A stretch of DNA of 64,000 bases, taken from NCBI GenBank assembly GCA_903838565.1, contig CAILZB010000056.1, positions 1-64,000 of the forward strand, in the 5' to 3' direction. The notes beneath the pieces are model-generated. The model was not told the DNA's origin and did no database searches. It worked only from the letters and a program-made list of their open reading frames with translations. Source of the DNA: an uncultured beta proteobacterium. GTDB lineage: Bacteria > Pseudomonadota > Gammaproteobacteria > Burkholderiales > Burkholderiaceae_C. Both the position numbers and the translations under genes were made by a program. Below, in pieces: positions 17,914 to 25,816 of this stretch (its first letter is position 1; each line of letters opens with the position of its first letter).

Positions 17914-18252
17914 TCAGCTGTCGGTGTCAAAAAGACTCGCCTGCGTAAACACCGCTGGCAGCTTTTTAGGTGCCCTGATGCGCAGTTGTTTGTTCACGTT
18001 CTCGCGACCAAACACCACCTCGATGTCGGCCACCGTGACGCCGAACAGCGGCGCCAGAAAGCGCAGCATGTGGTCGGTGGCTTTGCCATTCACGGGTGCG
18101 GCGGTGACGCTGACCTTGAGTTGCGTGCCCTTGGGTTTGCCGATGGCGTCCTTGGAGGCGCTGGGCTTGCCCAGGATGTTGACCACCAGCACCTCGCCCT
18201 CCCACGCGTAGAAGGAGTCACCCGTGGCGTTCTTCACCTGGCCGCGGCTCAT
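17914..18252 (-). CDS. DUF167 (YggU-type) family protein
   Basis: The 112-residue protein has the DUF167 core: GKPSASKDAIG, LKVSVTAAPVNGKATDHMLRFLA and FGV...VVFGRENVNKQLRI. These small alpha/beta proteins are widespread but biochemically undefined. The gene starts 12 bases after the stop of the murA-like gene and so is probably cotranscribed with it. An unusual C-terminal tail (PKKLPAVFTQASLFDTDS) extends past the domain. Confidence 0.8.
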   Translation of the reverse strand: MSRGQVKNATGDSFYAWEGEVLVVNILGKPSASKDAIGKPKGTQLKVSVTAAPVNGKATDHMLRFLAPLFGVTVADIEVVFGRENVNKQLRIRAPKKLPAVFTQASLFDTDS

Positions 18253-18264
18253 GGCAGAGGCGGC

Positions 18265-19542
18265 TTACGCCCGCCTGGAAATGCGCGCGCCCAGGCCCAG
18301 CAGCTTTTCTTCCACGTGCTCGTAACCGCGTTCGATCATGTTGGCGTTTTGCACCGTGGACTTGCCCGTGGCGCACAGCGCCGCACCCAGGAGCGCCATG
18401 CCGGCGCGGATGTCGGGCGAGCTCAGCGTGGTGCCGCGCAATTGCGATCTCCCGCTGATGACGACGCGGTGCGGGTCGCAGACCACGGCGTTGGCGCCCA
18501 TGGCAATGAGGCGGTCCACAAAGTACAGGCGCGACTCGAACATCTTCTCAAAGAACAGCACGCTGCCCTGCACCTGCGTGGCCAGCGTGATCATGCAGCT
18601 CATCTGGTCGGTGGCAAATTGCGGCCAGGGGCCGTCGCCGATCACGGGAATGGAGCCGTCGTAGTCGGGGTTGATGCGCAGCTCCTGGTCGGCGGGCAGA
18701 TGGATGTGATCCTTGAAGAGCTCGATCTTCACGCCCAGCGTGGCAAACACGCGCTTGCACATCCAGTAGGCGTGCAGGTCCGTGCCTTCGACCTTGATCT
18801 CGCCGCCGGTGGCAGCGGCCAGCGCGAGGTAGGACGCGGCTTCGATGTGGTCGTGGCAGACGCGGTGCGTGGTGCCGCGCAGCGAACTGACGCCATCGAT
18901 CTCGAGCTGGTTCGTGCCGATACCGGTGATCCTGGCGCCCATGGCGTTGAGCATGTGGGCCAGGTCCTGCACGTGCGGCTCGCACGCGGCGTTGCGGATG
19001 ATGGTGTGGCCCGCGCTCACGGCGGCCGCCATCAGGATGTGCTCGGTGCCGGTGACGGAAGGCTCGTCGAAGAAAAGGTCTGATCCGCTCAAGCCCTTGG
19101 GCACGGTGAAGTCGTAGGTGCTTCCCAGCTCCAGCGTGGCGCCGAGTTTTTGCAGCCCATAGAAATGCGTGTCCAGGCGCCGCCGTCCAATCACGTCGCC
19201 ACCGGGCGGGTAGAGCTTGGCCTTGCCCGTGCGGTGCAGCAGCGGCGCCACGCACAGGATGGAGGTGCGCACCTTGTTGCACAGCGCCTGCGAGATTTCG
19301 CTGCTTTTAACGTGCGCCAGGTGCACGCTCACGCGTTCGCCGCTGCGCTCGACCTTGCCGCCGAGCTCGACGATCACGTCCAGCATGTGGCGCACGTCGA
19401 TGATGTCGGGAACGTTCTCCAGGATCATTTCCTGATCCGTGAGGATGCACGCGGCAATCATGGGCAATATGGCGTTCTTGTTGCCCGAGACGCGGACCGT
19501 GCCGCGCAGCGGAACACCGCCTTCGATTTCAAAAATGGACAT
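18265..19542 (-). CDS. murA: MurA-like UDP-GlcNAc 1-carboxyvinyltransferase with Asp in place of catalytic Cys
   Basis: This enolpyruvyl transferase family member (425 residues from this ATG) keeps SGNKNA with Lys22 and Asn23, the segment after the active-site loop (GRRRLDTH), the ATDQM aspartate and the ERGYEHVEEKL arginine. The loop reads YPPGGDVIG, so residue 116 is Asp where E. coli MurA has Cys115. Cys-to-Asp is known in MurA of Mycobacterium and Chlamydia, where it gives fosfomycin insensitivity. Context (DUF167, no hisG or mla genes) suggests a paralogue of the housekeeping murA. A GTG start at 19584 behind GAGG would add 14 residues; the ATG fits the family start better. Confidence 0.88.
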   Translation of the reverse strand: MSIFEIEGGVPLRGTVRVSGNKNAILPMIAACILTDQEMILENVPDIIDVRHMLDVIVELGGKVERSGERVSVHLAHVKSSEISQALCNKVRTSILCVAPLLHRTGKAKLYPPGGDVIGRRRLDTHFYGLQKLGATLELGSTYDFTVPKGLSGSDLFFDEPSVTGTEHILMAAAVSAGHTIIRNAACEPHVQDLAHMLNAMGARITGIGTNQLEIDGVSSLRGTTHRVCHDHIEAASYLALAAATGGEIKVEGTDLHAYWMCKRVFATLGVKIELFKDHIHLPADQELRINPDYDGSIPVIGDGPWPQFATDQMSCMITLATQVQGSVLFFEKMFESRLYFVDRLIAMGANAVVCDPHRVVISGRSQLRGTTLSSPDIRAGMALLGAALCATGKSTVQNANMIERGYEHVEEKLLGLGARISRRA

Positions 19543-19605
19543 GGGAGGGGTTGAGTCAGAGAAAGGTGTGGGTGATTCTGCCACGTGACCTCAGGGGCTC
19601 GGGGT

Positions 19606-19914
19606 TCAGTGGTAATCGGATTCGCGCTGGTGCCGCAGGGCCAGCAGTGTGACGGTGCTGGCGTCTTCGATCTCAAACAGGGCGACGTAGCCGGAAGCGC
19701 CAAACGGGATCACCAGTTCGCGCAGCCGGGGACCGTGCTGGCCTTCCGCGGCTTTGCGGCAAGAGAAGGGAAACTGCTCCAGCAGTTTCAAGGCATTTTT
19801 GATGGTTTGCAGGGCATGCTCGGCTACCGTGACATCGTGCGCGAGCAAGAAATCGTACAGCCCCAGCAGGTCCTCTTCGGCCGCTGGCGTGAACCGGACC
19901 TGGTACCGAGTCAC
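19606..19914 (-). CDS. RelE/ParE-family toxin
   Basis: The 102-residue protein has the ParE-like pattern: VRFTPAAEEDLLGLYDFLL near the N-terminus, AL..IKNALKLLEQFP, then the strand region LRELVIPFGASGYVALFEIEDASTVTLLALRHQRESDY. ParE-type members poison gyrase and RelE-type members cut mRNA; the sequence is closer to ParE but activity cannot be assigned. The GTG start at 19914 overlaps the antitoxin stop (GTGA), the standard coupled antitoxin-toxin order. Confidence 0.85.
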   Translation of the reverse strand: MTRYQVRFTPAAEEDLLGLYDFLLAHDVTVAEHALQTIKNALKLLEQFPFSCRKAAEGQHGPRLRELVIPFGASGYVALFEIEDASTVTLLALRHQRESDYH

Positions 19915-20240
19915 TGGCCTGTGGCCCGGGTTGAGGGTCGTTTTCTGGGAGCGGTCGCGGTGGATGTGCTTGCCTTCAACTGCTGTTTGGCCGCGCTCAG
20001 CTTTTGTTCCATTTTGGCGATGACGGTGTCGGCCGGGATGTGCAGGTTTTGTTCCCTGGCTTGTTGTCCGCCACGCAGGCCGCGCGCGATGAAATCGTCC
20101 TCGGCCTGGCGGTGGGCGATAAAGCGTTCCAGCGAAGTCTCCATCAGTTTGGACAGGGTTTCGTGCGGACGCAGCGCACGTTCGGCCGATGCGCGCAGCG
20201 CCGGGCTGACGCGCAGGGCAGGAAGAGTGGCAGTTTTCAC
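19911..20240 (-). CDS. Antitoxin partner of the RelE/ParE toxin
   Basis: The 109-residue protein begins VKTATLPALRVSPALRASAERAL, which resembles the ribbon-helix-helix start of ParD- or YlcI/YnfO-type antitoxins, followed by a charged helical region and a Lys/Ala/Thr-rich flexible tail, as expected for a toxin-wrapping segment. The GTG start at 20240 has AGGAG six bases upstream. The gene is divergent from imuA and the shared 127-bp region holds an interrupted inverted repeat that could be its operator. Confidence 0.78.
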   Translation of the reverse strand: MKTATLPALRVSPALRASAERALRPHETLSKLMETSLERFIAHRQAEDDFIARGLRGGQQAREQNLHIPADTVIAKMEQKLSAAKQQLKASTSTATAPRKRPSTRATGQ

Positions 20241-20269
20241 GGTGGCTCCTATGATGTGATGCAATTGTA

Positions 20270-20315
20270 ATTCGCCTGCAAAGAAGCTCACAAACAGGCT
20301 TTGCAGGTGGCGAAT
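20270..20315. repeat. Interrupted inverted repeat between antitoxin gene and imuA
   Basis: ATTCGCC-TGCAAAG (20270-20283) pairs with CTTTGCAGGTGGCGAAT (20299-20315), leaving a 3-base bulge. The right arm contains the probable imuA -35 hexamer TTGCAG. It could be the antitoxin operator, which would place imuA partly under toxin-antitoxin control; this is inference. Confidence 0.45.
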
Positions 20316-20328
20316 CATGGCTCATAAT
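20301..20328 (+). promoter_or_regulatory. Probable imuA promoter (-35 TTGCAG, -10 CATAAT)
   Basis: TTGCAG at 20301-20306 and CATAAT at 20323-20328 are 16 bp apart. The LexA box begins two bases after the -10 element, a placement that would block transcription initiation. Confidence 0.55.
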
Positions 20329-20329
20329 A

Positions 20330-20345
20330 CTGTACAAATAAACAG
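20330..20345. promoter_or_regulatory. LexA (SOS) box before imuA-imuB-dnaE2
   Basis: CTGTACAAATAAACAG fits the LexA consensus CTGT-N8-ACAG exactly, with an AT-rich centre. It lies 22 bp before the imuA start, so the mutasome operon should be induced by DNA damage. Confidence 0.88.
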
Positions 20346-20367
20346 TATCATTTGTGATCTTGCTGCC

Positions 20368-21147
20368 ATGCCCCCCGCCCTTGCTCTTGCTTCTTCGGTC
20401 GACCCGTCCGCGTTTGCGGGAGCGGGCGTCTGGCGCGCCGACCAGTTGGCAGCAAGCGCTGGCAGCGTGCTGTCCAGCGGTCACCCGGCGCTGGACGCGC
20501 AATTGCCCGGCGGCGGCTGGCCGGTGGGCGCGTTGACGGAGTTGCTGCAGGTGCAGTCGGGTGCGGGCGAATGGGGGCTGTTGCTGCCCGCGCTGGCGCA
20601 ACGGCTGTCCAGCACTGCCTCGCCCAAGGCGAGGCTGGTGCTGGTGGGCGCACCGCATGTGCCGCTGGGTCCGGCGCTACAGGCGCGTGGACTGGACGCG
20701 CAGCGGCTGCTGTGGGTGCGAACCGATACGCCTGCGGCGCGCGCCTGGGCGTGCGAACAAGCCCTGCGCTGCGCCGACGTGGCCGCCGTGCTGGCCTGGC
20801 TGCCGCAGGTGCGCGCCGATGCGCTGCGGCGCCTGCATCTGGCCGCGCACGATCACGCCAAGCTGCTGTGGGTGTTGCGTCCGGCACAGGCGCAACACGA
20901 ATCTTCTCCTGCGCCGCTGCGCCTGTTGCTTGAGTCCGCGGCACAGGGCTTGGGCGCGCCGCACGAGAGCCACGTGAGCATCTTGAAACGTCGCGGCCCG
21001 CCGCTGGAGCAGGCGGTGTCACTGTGCCTGCACAGCGTTGCGCTACGGGCTTTGCTGGCGGCAGCGAAGGTGCGTGGCGAGCAACGCCGGGAAACGGTGG
21101 CTGCGCGGAGGGAGCATGCACTGGATCGCCTTGCAGTCGCTGTGTGA
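20368..21147 (+). CDS. imuA: ImuA, SOS mutagenesis accessory protein
   Basis: The 259-residue, RecA/SulA-related protein of translesion synthesis operons has a core of the form LSSGHPALDAQLPGGGWPVGALTELL near 30-56, typical of ImuA. It acts with ImuB and the polymerase DnaE2 in damage-induced mutagenesis. An in-frame ATG at 20317 lies upstream of the LexA box and inside the promoter, so the ATG at 20368 is chosen. The 3' end overlaps imuB by 32 bases. Confidence 0.87.
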   Translation: MPPALALASSVDPSAFAGAGVWRADQLAASAGSVLSSGHPALDAQLPGGGWPVGALTELLQVQSGAGEWGLLLPALAQRLSSTASPKARLVLVGAPHVPLGPALQARGLDAQRLLWVRTDTPAARAWACEQALRCADVAAVLAWLPQVRADALRRLHLAAHDHAKLLWVLRPAQAQHESSPAPLRLLLESAAQGLGAPHESHVSILKRRGPPLEQAVSLCLHSVALRALLAAAKVRGEQRRETVAARREHALDRLAVAV

Positions 21148-22462
21148 AGCCCCTGCGGGGCAGACCGTTTCAACGCAGGACGAAGCGGCGCAGCGCGCGG
21201 CCTTGGGTTGGTGGGCCCTGCAGTTCACACCGCGCGTGGCGCTGCTGGACGAGGCCGTGCTGCTGGAGGTGTCGGGCAGCGAGCGGCTGTTTGGCGGGCG
21301 CGCCGCCTTGTTGCAGCAGTTGTTGAAGCCACCACTGGAGCTCATGGGCTGGGCGCAGGGCGCGACCTCGTTGCTGGCGCTGGCCTGTCTGCGCACCGGT
21401 GTGGGTCAAGGGTCGGCGCCAACGCCGGACGCCTTGCCCTTGCACACCCTGAGTGCGGCGCGCGAACATCTGGCCACGCTCTCGCGCCTGGGCTGCAACC
21501 ACTGGGGCGAGTTGCGCGCGCTGCCGCGCGGCGGCGTGGTGCGACGCTTTGGCGCGGGCCTGCTCGACGCGCTCGATTGCGCCTACGGGCTCAAGCCCGA
21601 AGCCCATGCCTGGCTGGTCGCGCCTGAGGCGTTTGAGGTCAAGATCGAACTGCACGCGCTGGTGGAACAGGCGGGCGCGCTGATGTTCGTGGCGCAGCGT
21701 TTGTTGGCGCAGTTGCAGGCCTGGCTGCAGGCGCGGCAAAGCGGCGTGCTGGCGCTGCAATGGACCTGGTTTTTTGACGCACGGCGCAGCCATGCGCTGG
21801 GCGACGCTGCAGCCAGCGACGGCCTGCTGATCCGCACCGCGCAAGCCACGCGCGACATGTCGCATCTGGCGCGACTCACCGCCGAACAACTGGCGCGCTG
21901 CACCCTGGCCACGCCGGTGCACAGCCTGCGCCTGCAGTCGATCGAGGTGGTGCCACTGCCTACGGCCAGCGCCAGTTTGCTGATTGAGGAGCGCCTGCTT
22001 GGCGACAGCCTGCACCAGTTGATCGAGCGCCTGGGCGCGCGTCTGGGGCCGCAGCAGGTGGTGTGGCTGCAGCCTCAGGCCGAGCACCGGCCCGAGCACA
22101 TGCAAAGCCTGGAGCCGGCGGCGTCGTTCTTGCAGCGCACGGTGGAAAAGAAGCGAGCGGAAAAATGCTCAACCCGAGACGCCGTGCCCGACGCGGCGCT
22201 GTACCCGACCTGGCTGCTGGAGCGACCACTCAGGCTGGCGCTGCAGGGCAGCCGTCCGCTGTACCAAGGCGCGCTGCAACTGTTGGTGGGGCCGCAGCGT
22301 CTCGAAGTGATGGGTTGGGCGCAGATCGACGCGCCTGCGGCGGCGCTGCGCGACTACTTCATCGCGCTCAGTCCGCACGCCGGTCTGCTCTGGGTGTACC
22401 GCGAGCGGCTGCCTGCGGGCCAGGCCAGCGACCTGTGGTTTCTGCACGGGATTTATGCGTGA
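21116..22462 (+). CDS. imuB: ImuB, Y-family polymerase-like hub protein
   Basis: The 448-residue Y-family-like protein starts MHWIALQSLCEAP with GGAGGGAG immediately upstream. ImuB proteins keep the polymerase fold but lose the acidic catalytic residues and act as a hub linking ImuA, DnaE2 and the sliding clamp. The N-terminal part here lacks the DxD start of active Y polymerases. Conserved points include LEVSGSERLFGG and the downstream helix-hairpin region (LGCNHWGELRALPRGGVVRRFG). It lies between imuA (overlap) and dnaE2. Confidence 0.87.
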   Translation: MHWIALQSLCEAPAGQTVSTQDEAAQRAALGWWALQFTPRVALLDEAVLLEVSGSERLFGGRAALLQQLLKPPLELMGWAQGATSLLALACLRTGVGQGSAPTPDALPLHTLSAAREHLATLSRLGCNHWGELRALPRGGVVRRFGAGLLDALDCAYGLKPEAHAWLVAPEAFEVKIELHALVEQAGALMFVAQRLLAQLQAWLQARQSGVLALQWTWFFDARRSHALGDAAASDGLLIRTAQATRDMSHLARLTAEQLARCTLATPVHSLRLQSIEVVPLPTASASLLIEERLLGDSLHQLIERLGARLGPQQVVWLQPQAEHRPEHMQSLEPAASFLQRTVEKKRAEKCSTRDAVPDAALYPTWLLERPLRLALQGSRPLYQGALQLLVGPQRLEVMGWAQIDAPAAALRDYFIALSPHAGLLWVYRERLPAGQASDLWFLHGIYA

Positions 22463-22474
22463 TCTGAATTTCCA

Positions 22475-22571
22475 CCCTCACCCCAGCCCTCTCCCCGCAG
22501 GGGCGAGGGTGCAGGAGCGGGGTCAGGTATTCACCCCCTCGCCCGTTTACGGGAGAGGGCGGGGGTGAGGG
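22475..22571. repeat. REP/BIME-like nested hairpin between imuB and dnaE2
   Basis: The 21-bp outer arms at 22475-22495 and 22551-22571 are complementary with one mismatch (CCCTCACCCC... and ...GGGGTGAGGG). A second nested pair lies inside (GGGCGAGGGTG near 22501 and CACCCCCTCGCCC near 22532). This type of C/G-rich repeat is scattered in many proteobacterial genomes. The right arm ends in GTGAGGG seven bases before the dnaE2 ATG and probably serves as its ribosome binding site. Confidence 0.75.
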
Positions 22572-22578
22572 CTGCGCC

Positions 22579-25500
22579 ATGAACCACCCCGAACTGCCTG
22601 CCTATGCGGAGCTGCACTGTCGCTCCAACTTCAGCTTCGGGCTGGGCGCATCGCTGCCTGAAGAACTGGTGGCGCGCGCCCACGCCTTGGGCTACAGCGC
22701 ACTCGCGCTCACCGACGAATGCTCCGTGGCGGGACTGGTGCGCGCGCACACCGAGGCGAAAAAAATCGGGCTCAAGCTCCTGCCGGGAAGCGTGTTCAGA
22801 GTGCAGCAATCCGCCGGGGACAGCTTCGAGCTGATCGCCTTGCCTCGCAACCTGAACGGCTGGGGCAACCTGTGCGAGTTCATCACCGCGGCGCGCCGCG
22901 CCGCGCCCAAGGGCGAATACCGCGTGACGCTGGAACAGTCGGACTTCACGCTGCTGCACGACTGCGAACTGCTGTTCGTGCCGCAGCGCCGCCTTTACAG
23001 CGAGAGTGACGTACAAGCGCTCTGTGCGCTGTTGAAGCAGCTCGCAGTTCAGTTCGGCTCCAGCCTGTGGCTGGCGCTGGAGTTGCTGCACGGCATCGAC
23101 GACGCGCTGTGGCTGCAAACGCTCACGCAGGCCAGCGTGGACAGCGGCGTTGCGCTCGTGGCTGCGGGCGGCGTGCTCATGCATGTGCGCTCGCGCAAGC
23201 CGCTGCACGACGTGCTCACCGCCACGCGGCTGCACCTGCCGCTGTCGCAGTGCGGTCAGGTGGTGCAGCGCAACGCCGAGGCGCACCTGCGCCAGCGCGT
23301 GCGTCTCGGGCAAATCTATCCGCGCGCCCTGCTGGAGAACACGCTGGAGGTGGCGGCGCGCTGCGCCTTCAGTCTCGATGAAATCCGCTACCAGTACCCG
23401 ATGGAGACCGTGCCGCAGGGTCAGACCCCGACGCAGACGCTGGCGCGCCTCACCTGGGAAGGGGCGGGCGCGCGCTACCCGCAGGGCATACCGGCCAGCG
23501 TGCAGCAGCAGGTGGAACACGAACTGGCGCTGATCGCCGAGCTGAAGTACGAGATGTATTTTTTGACGGTGCACGACATCGTGCGCTTTGCCCGCAGCCG
23601 CCGCATCCTGTGCCAAGGGAGAGGCTCGGCGGCGAACTCGGCGGTGTGCTACTGCCTGGGCGTGACCGAGGTCGATCCGTCGCGCATGAACGTGCTGTTC
23701 GAGCGCTTCATCAGCCGCGAGCGCGACGAGCCGCCCGACATCGACGTGGACTTCGAGCACCAGCGGCGCGAGGAGGTGATCCAGTACATCTACGCCAAGT
23801 ACGGCCGCGAGCGCGCCGCCCTCACCGCCGTGGTGGTGAGTTACCGCCCGCGCAGTGCCTTGCGCGACGTGGGCCGGGCGCTGGACATCGACGCCGCACT
23901 GATAGCCGCGCTGTCGCGCGAACACCCCGGCATGTACAGCCGCGAAGTCTTGGCAGAGAGACTGCAATCGGCGCTGGAACAACTGGGCCCGGAGGCTGTT
24001 GTGCCTTCGCCAAAACGCCTGGCGCTGTGGCTGGACCTGTCGCGCCAACTCATGGGCTTTCCGCGCCATCTGGGCCAGCACGTGGGCGGCTTCGTGCTGA
24101 CCCAGGGCAAGCTCACGCGCCTGGTCCCCGTGGAGAACGCGGCCATGATTGATAGAAGCATCATCCAGTGGGACAAGGACGACCTGGACGCCATGGGGCT
24201 GCTCAAGGTCGACGTGCTGGCGCTGGGCATGCTCAGCGCGATCCGTCGCTGCCTGGACCTGATGAGTGAGCGACGCGGCCACGCCTTCGAGATGCAGGAC
24301 ATCCCGGCAGAAGACCCCGCCACCTACGACATGATCTGCGCCGCCGACACCGTGGGCGTGTTCCAGATCGAAAGCCGCGCCCAGATGTCGATGCTGCCGC
24401 GCCTGCAACCGCGCTGTTTTTACGACCTGGTGGTGGAAGTGGCGATCGTGCGTCCGGGCCCGATCCAGGGCGGCATGGTGCACCCCTACCTCAAGGCGCG
24501 CGCCAACCCGCAGGCCGTGGTCTATCCCAGCCCTTCGCTCAAGGAGGCTTTGAAGCGCACCCTGGGCGTGCCGATCTTTCAGGAGCAGGTGATGCAGATC
24601 GCGATGTTGGCCGCGGGCTTCAGCGCGGGCGAGGCCGACAGCCTGCGCCGCTCCATGGCCGCGTGGAAGCGCAAGGGCGGCGTGCACAAGTTCTACGACC
24701 GCATGGTGAGCGGCATGACCGAGCGCGGCTACACGCTGGAGTTCGCTCAAGGCATCTTCAAGCAGATCGAAGGCTTTGGCGAATACGGCTTCCCCGAGAG
24801 CCATGCCGCCAGCTTTGCGCTGCTGGTGTACGTGAGCTGCTGGCTGAAAAAGCACGAACCGGCTTGCTTTCTGGTCGCCATGCTCAACAGCCAACCCCTG
24901 GGTTTTTACAGTCCCTCGCAACTGGTGCAAGACGCCAAGCGCCACGGCGTCGAAGTGCGCGCCGTGGACGTGATGTGCAGCGAGTGGGATTGCACCCTCA
25001 AAGAATTGGGGTCAGATTCCAATTATTTGGTGGACGGCGGTGTTTCAAAACAATTGGAATCTGACCCCCATTCTTTTGTTCGACTGGGCCTGCACCTGGT
25101 CTCGGGTTTGAGCGCCGCCGCCGCACAGCGCATCGTCGACGCCAGGCAGCAGCAGCCCTTCACCAGCACCGAAGATCTGGCTCTGCGCGCAGCGTTGGAC
25201 CAGGGGGACTTGAAGGCGCTGGCGTCAGCCGACGCGCTGGCCGCGCTGTCGGGCCACCGGCGCCAGCAGGTGTGGGACGCGTCGGCCTTGAAACCCGCGC
25301 CGCCGCTGCTCAAGAGCGTACCGGTGGAAGAGGATTTTCTGGAACTGCCCGCAGCGCCCGAAGGCGAGGAAATCGTCTTCGACTATGCCTCCACCGGCCT
25401 GACGCTGCGGCGCCACCCATTGGCTCTGCTGCGCGAGACGCTGGCTAAGAAGAGGCTGCTCACGGCGCAGGCGCTGCGCGAGTTGCCCAGCGGCACCCTG

Positions 25501-25788
25501 GTGCGCGCCTGCGGCATCGTCACCGTACGCCAGCAGCCGCAGACCGCGCACGGCGTCACCTTCGTCACGCTCGAAGACGAAACCGGCACCGTCAATATCA
25601 TCGTCTGGAAGGCGCTGCGCGAACGCCAACGCAGCGAACTGCTGCACGCGAAACTCTTGGCTGTCTACGGCGTGTGGCAACGCGATGTGGACAGCGGCGG
25701 TCACGTTTGCCACCTCATTGCCAAGAGGCTGGTGGACCTGACGCCGCTGCTCGGCAGGCTGGCCACCGCGAGCCGGGATTTTCATTGA
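22579..25788 (+). CDS. dnaE2: Error-prone DNA polymerase DnaE2 (ImuC), with in-frame hairpin insertion
   Basis: The 1069-residue C-family polymerase alpha subunit has an N-terminal PHP domain (AYAELHCRSNFSFGLGASLPEEL) and a polymerase palm with PDIDVDFEHQRREEVIQYI near 391. A finger/thumb region, helix-hairpin-helix repeats (LVSGLSAAAAQRI) and an OB fold near 970 follow. It extends past lesions in SOS mutagenesis with ImuA and ImuB. The normal junction WDCTL...VRLGLHLV is split by about 26 residues encoded by a 77-bp palindrome (residues about 808-833), apparently without loss of frame. The insertion lies before the helix-hairpin-helix region, not in the catalytic core, so the enzyme could still work. 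Confidence 0.92.
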   Translation: MNHPELPAYAELHCRSNFSFGLGASLPEELVARAHALGYSALALTDECSVAGLVRAHTEAKKIGLKLLPGSVFRVQQSAGDSFELIALPRNLNGWGNLCEFITAARRAAPKGEYRVTLEQSDFTLLHDCELLFVPQRRLYSESDVQALCALLKQLAVQFGSSLWLALELLHGIDDALWLQTLTQASVDSGVALVAAGGVLMHVRSRKPLHDVLTATRLHLPLSQCGQVVQRNAEAHLRQRVRLGQIYPRALLENTLEVAARCAFSLDEIRYQYPMETVPQGQTPTQTLARLTWEGAGARYPQGIPASVQQQVEHELALIAELKYEMYFLTVHDIVRFARSRRILCQGRGSAANSAVCYCLGVTEVDPSRMNVLFERFISRERDEPPDIDVDFEHQRREEVIQYIYAKYGRERAALTAVVVSYRPRSALRDVGRALDIDAALIAALSREHPGMYSREVLAERLQSALEQLGPEAVVPSPKRLALWLDLSRQLMGFPRHLGQHVGGFVLTQGKLTRLVPVENAAMIDRSIIQWDKDDLDAMGLLKVDVLALGMLSAIRRCLDLMSERRGHAFEMQDIPAEDPATYDMICAADTVGVFQIESRAQMSMLPRLQPRCFYDLVVEVAIVRPGPIQGGMVHPYLKARANPQAVVYPSPSLKEALKRTLGVPIFQEQVMQIAMLAAGFSAGEADSLRRSMAAWKRKGGVHKFYDRMVSGMTERGYTLEFAQGIFKQIEGFGEYGFPESHAASFALLVYVSCWLKKHEPACFLVAMLNSQPLGFYSPSQLVQDAKRHGVEVRAVDVMCSEWDCTLKELGSDSNYLVDGGVSKQLESDPHSFVRLGLHLVSGLSAAAAQRIVDARQQQPFTSTEDLALRAALDQGDLKALASADALAALSGHRRQQVWDASALKPAPPLLKSVPVEEDFLELPAAPEGEEIVFDYASTGLTLRRHPLALLRETLAKKRLLTAQALRELPSGTLVRACGIVTVRQQPQTAHGVTFVTLEDETGTVNIIVWKALRERQRSELLHAKLLAVYGVWQRDVDSGGHVCHLIAKRLVDLTPLLGRLATASRDFH
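25000..25076. repeat. Palindromic (REP-like) insertion inside dnaE2
   Basis: Two 25-bp arms (25000-25024 and 25052-25076) are complementary with one mismatch and enclose a 27-base loop. The core is GGGGTCAGATTCCAATT on one side and its complement on the other. GGGGTCAG-core palindromes are familiar from REP-type elements mobilised by Y1 (RAYT) transposases. No transposase gene is present in the window. Confidence 0.8.
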
Positions 25789-25816
25789 GCGTCGCGGGAC
25801 CGCGCAGACGGCATGC

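Noticed and set aside
19543-19584. GTG start for the MurA paralogue at 19584 with GAGG upstream
   Set aside because: Kept only as an alternative; family alignment begins at the ATG at 19542, although the ribosome binding site favours the GTG.
20317-20367. Upstream ATG for imuA at 20317
   Set aside because: It lies between the -35 and -10 elements and before the LexA box, so it would not be transcribed from that promoter.
22531-24945. 804-codon open frame antisense to dnaE2
   Set aside because: No motif or start signal; dnaE2 on the other strand is certain.
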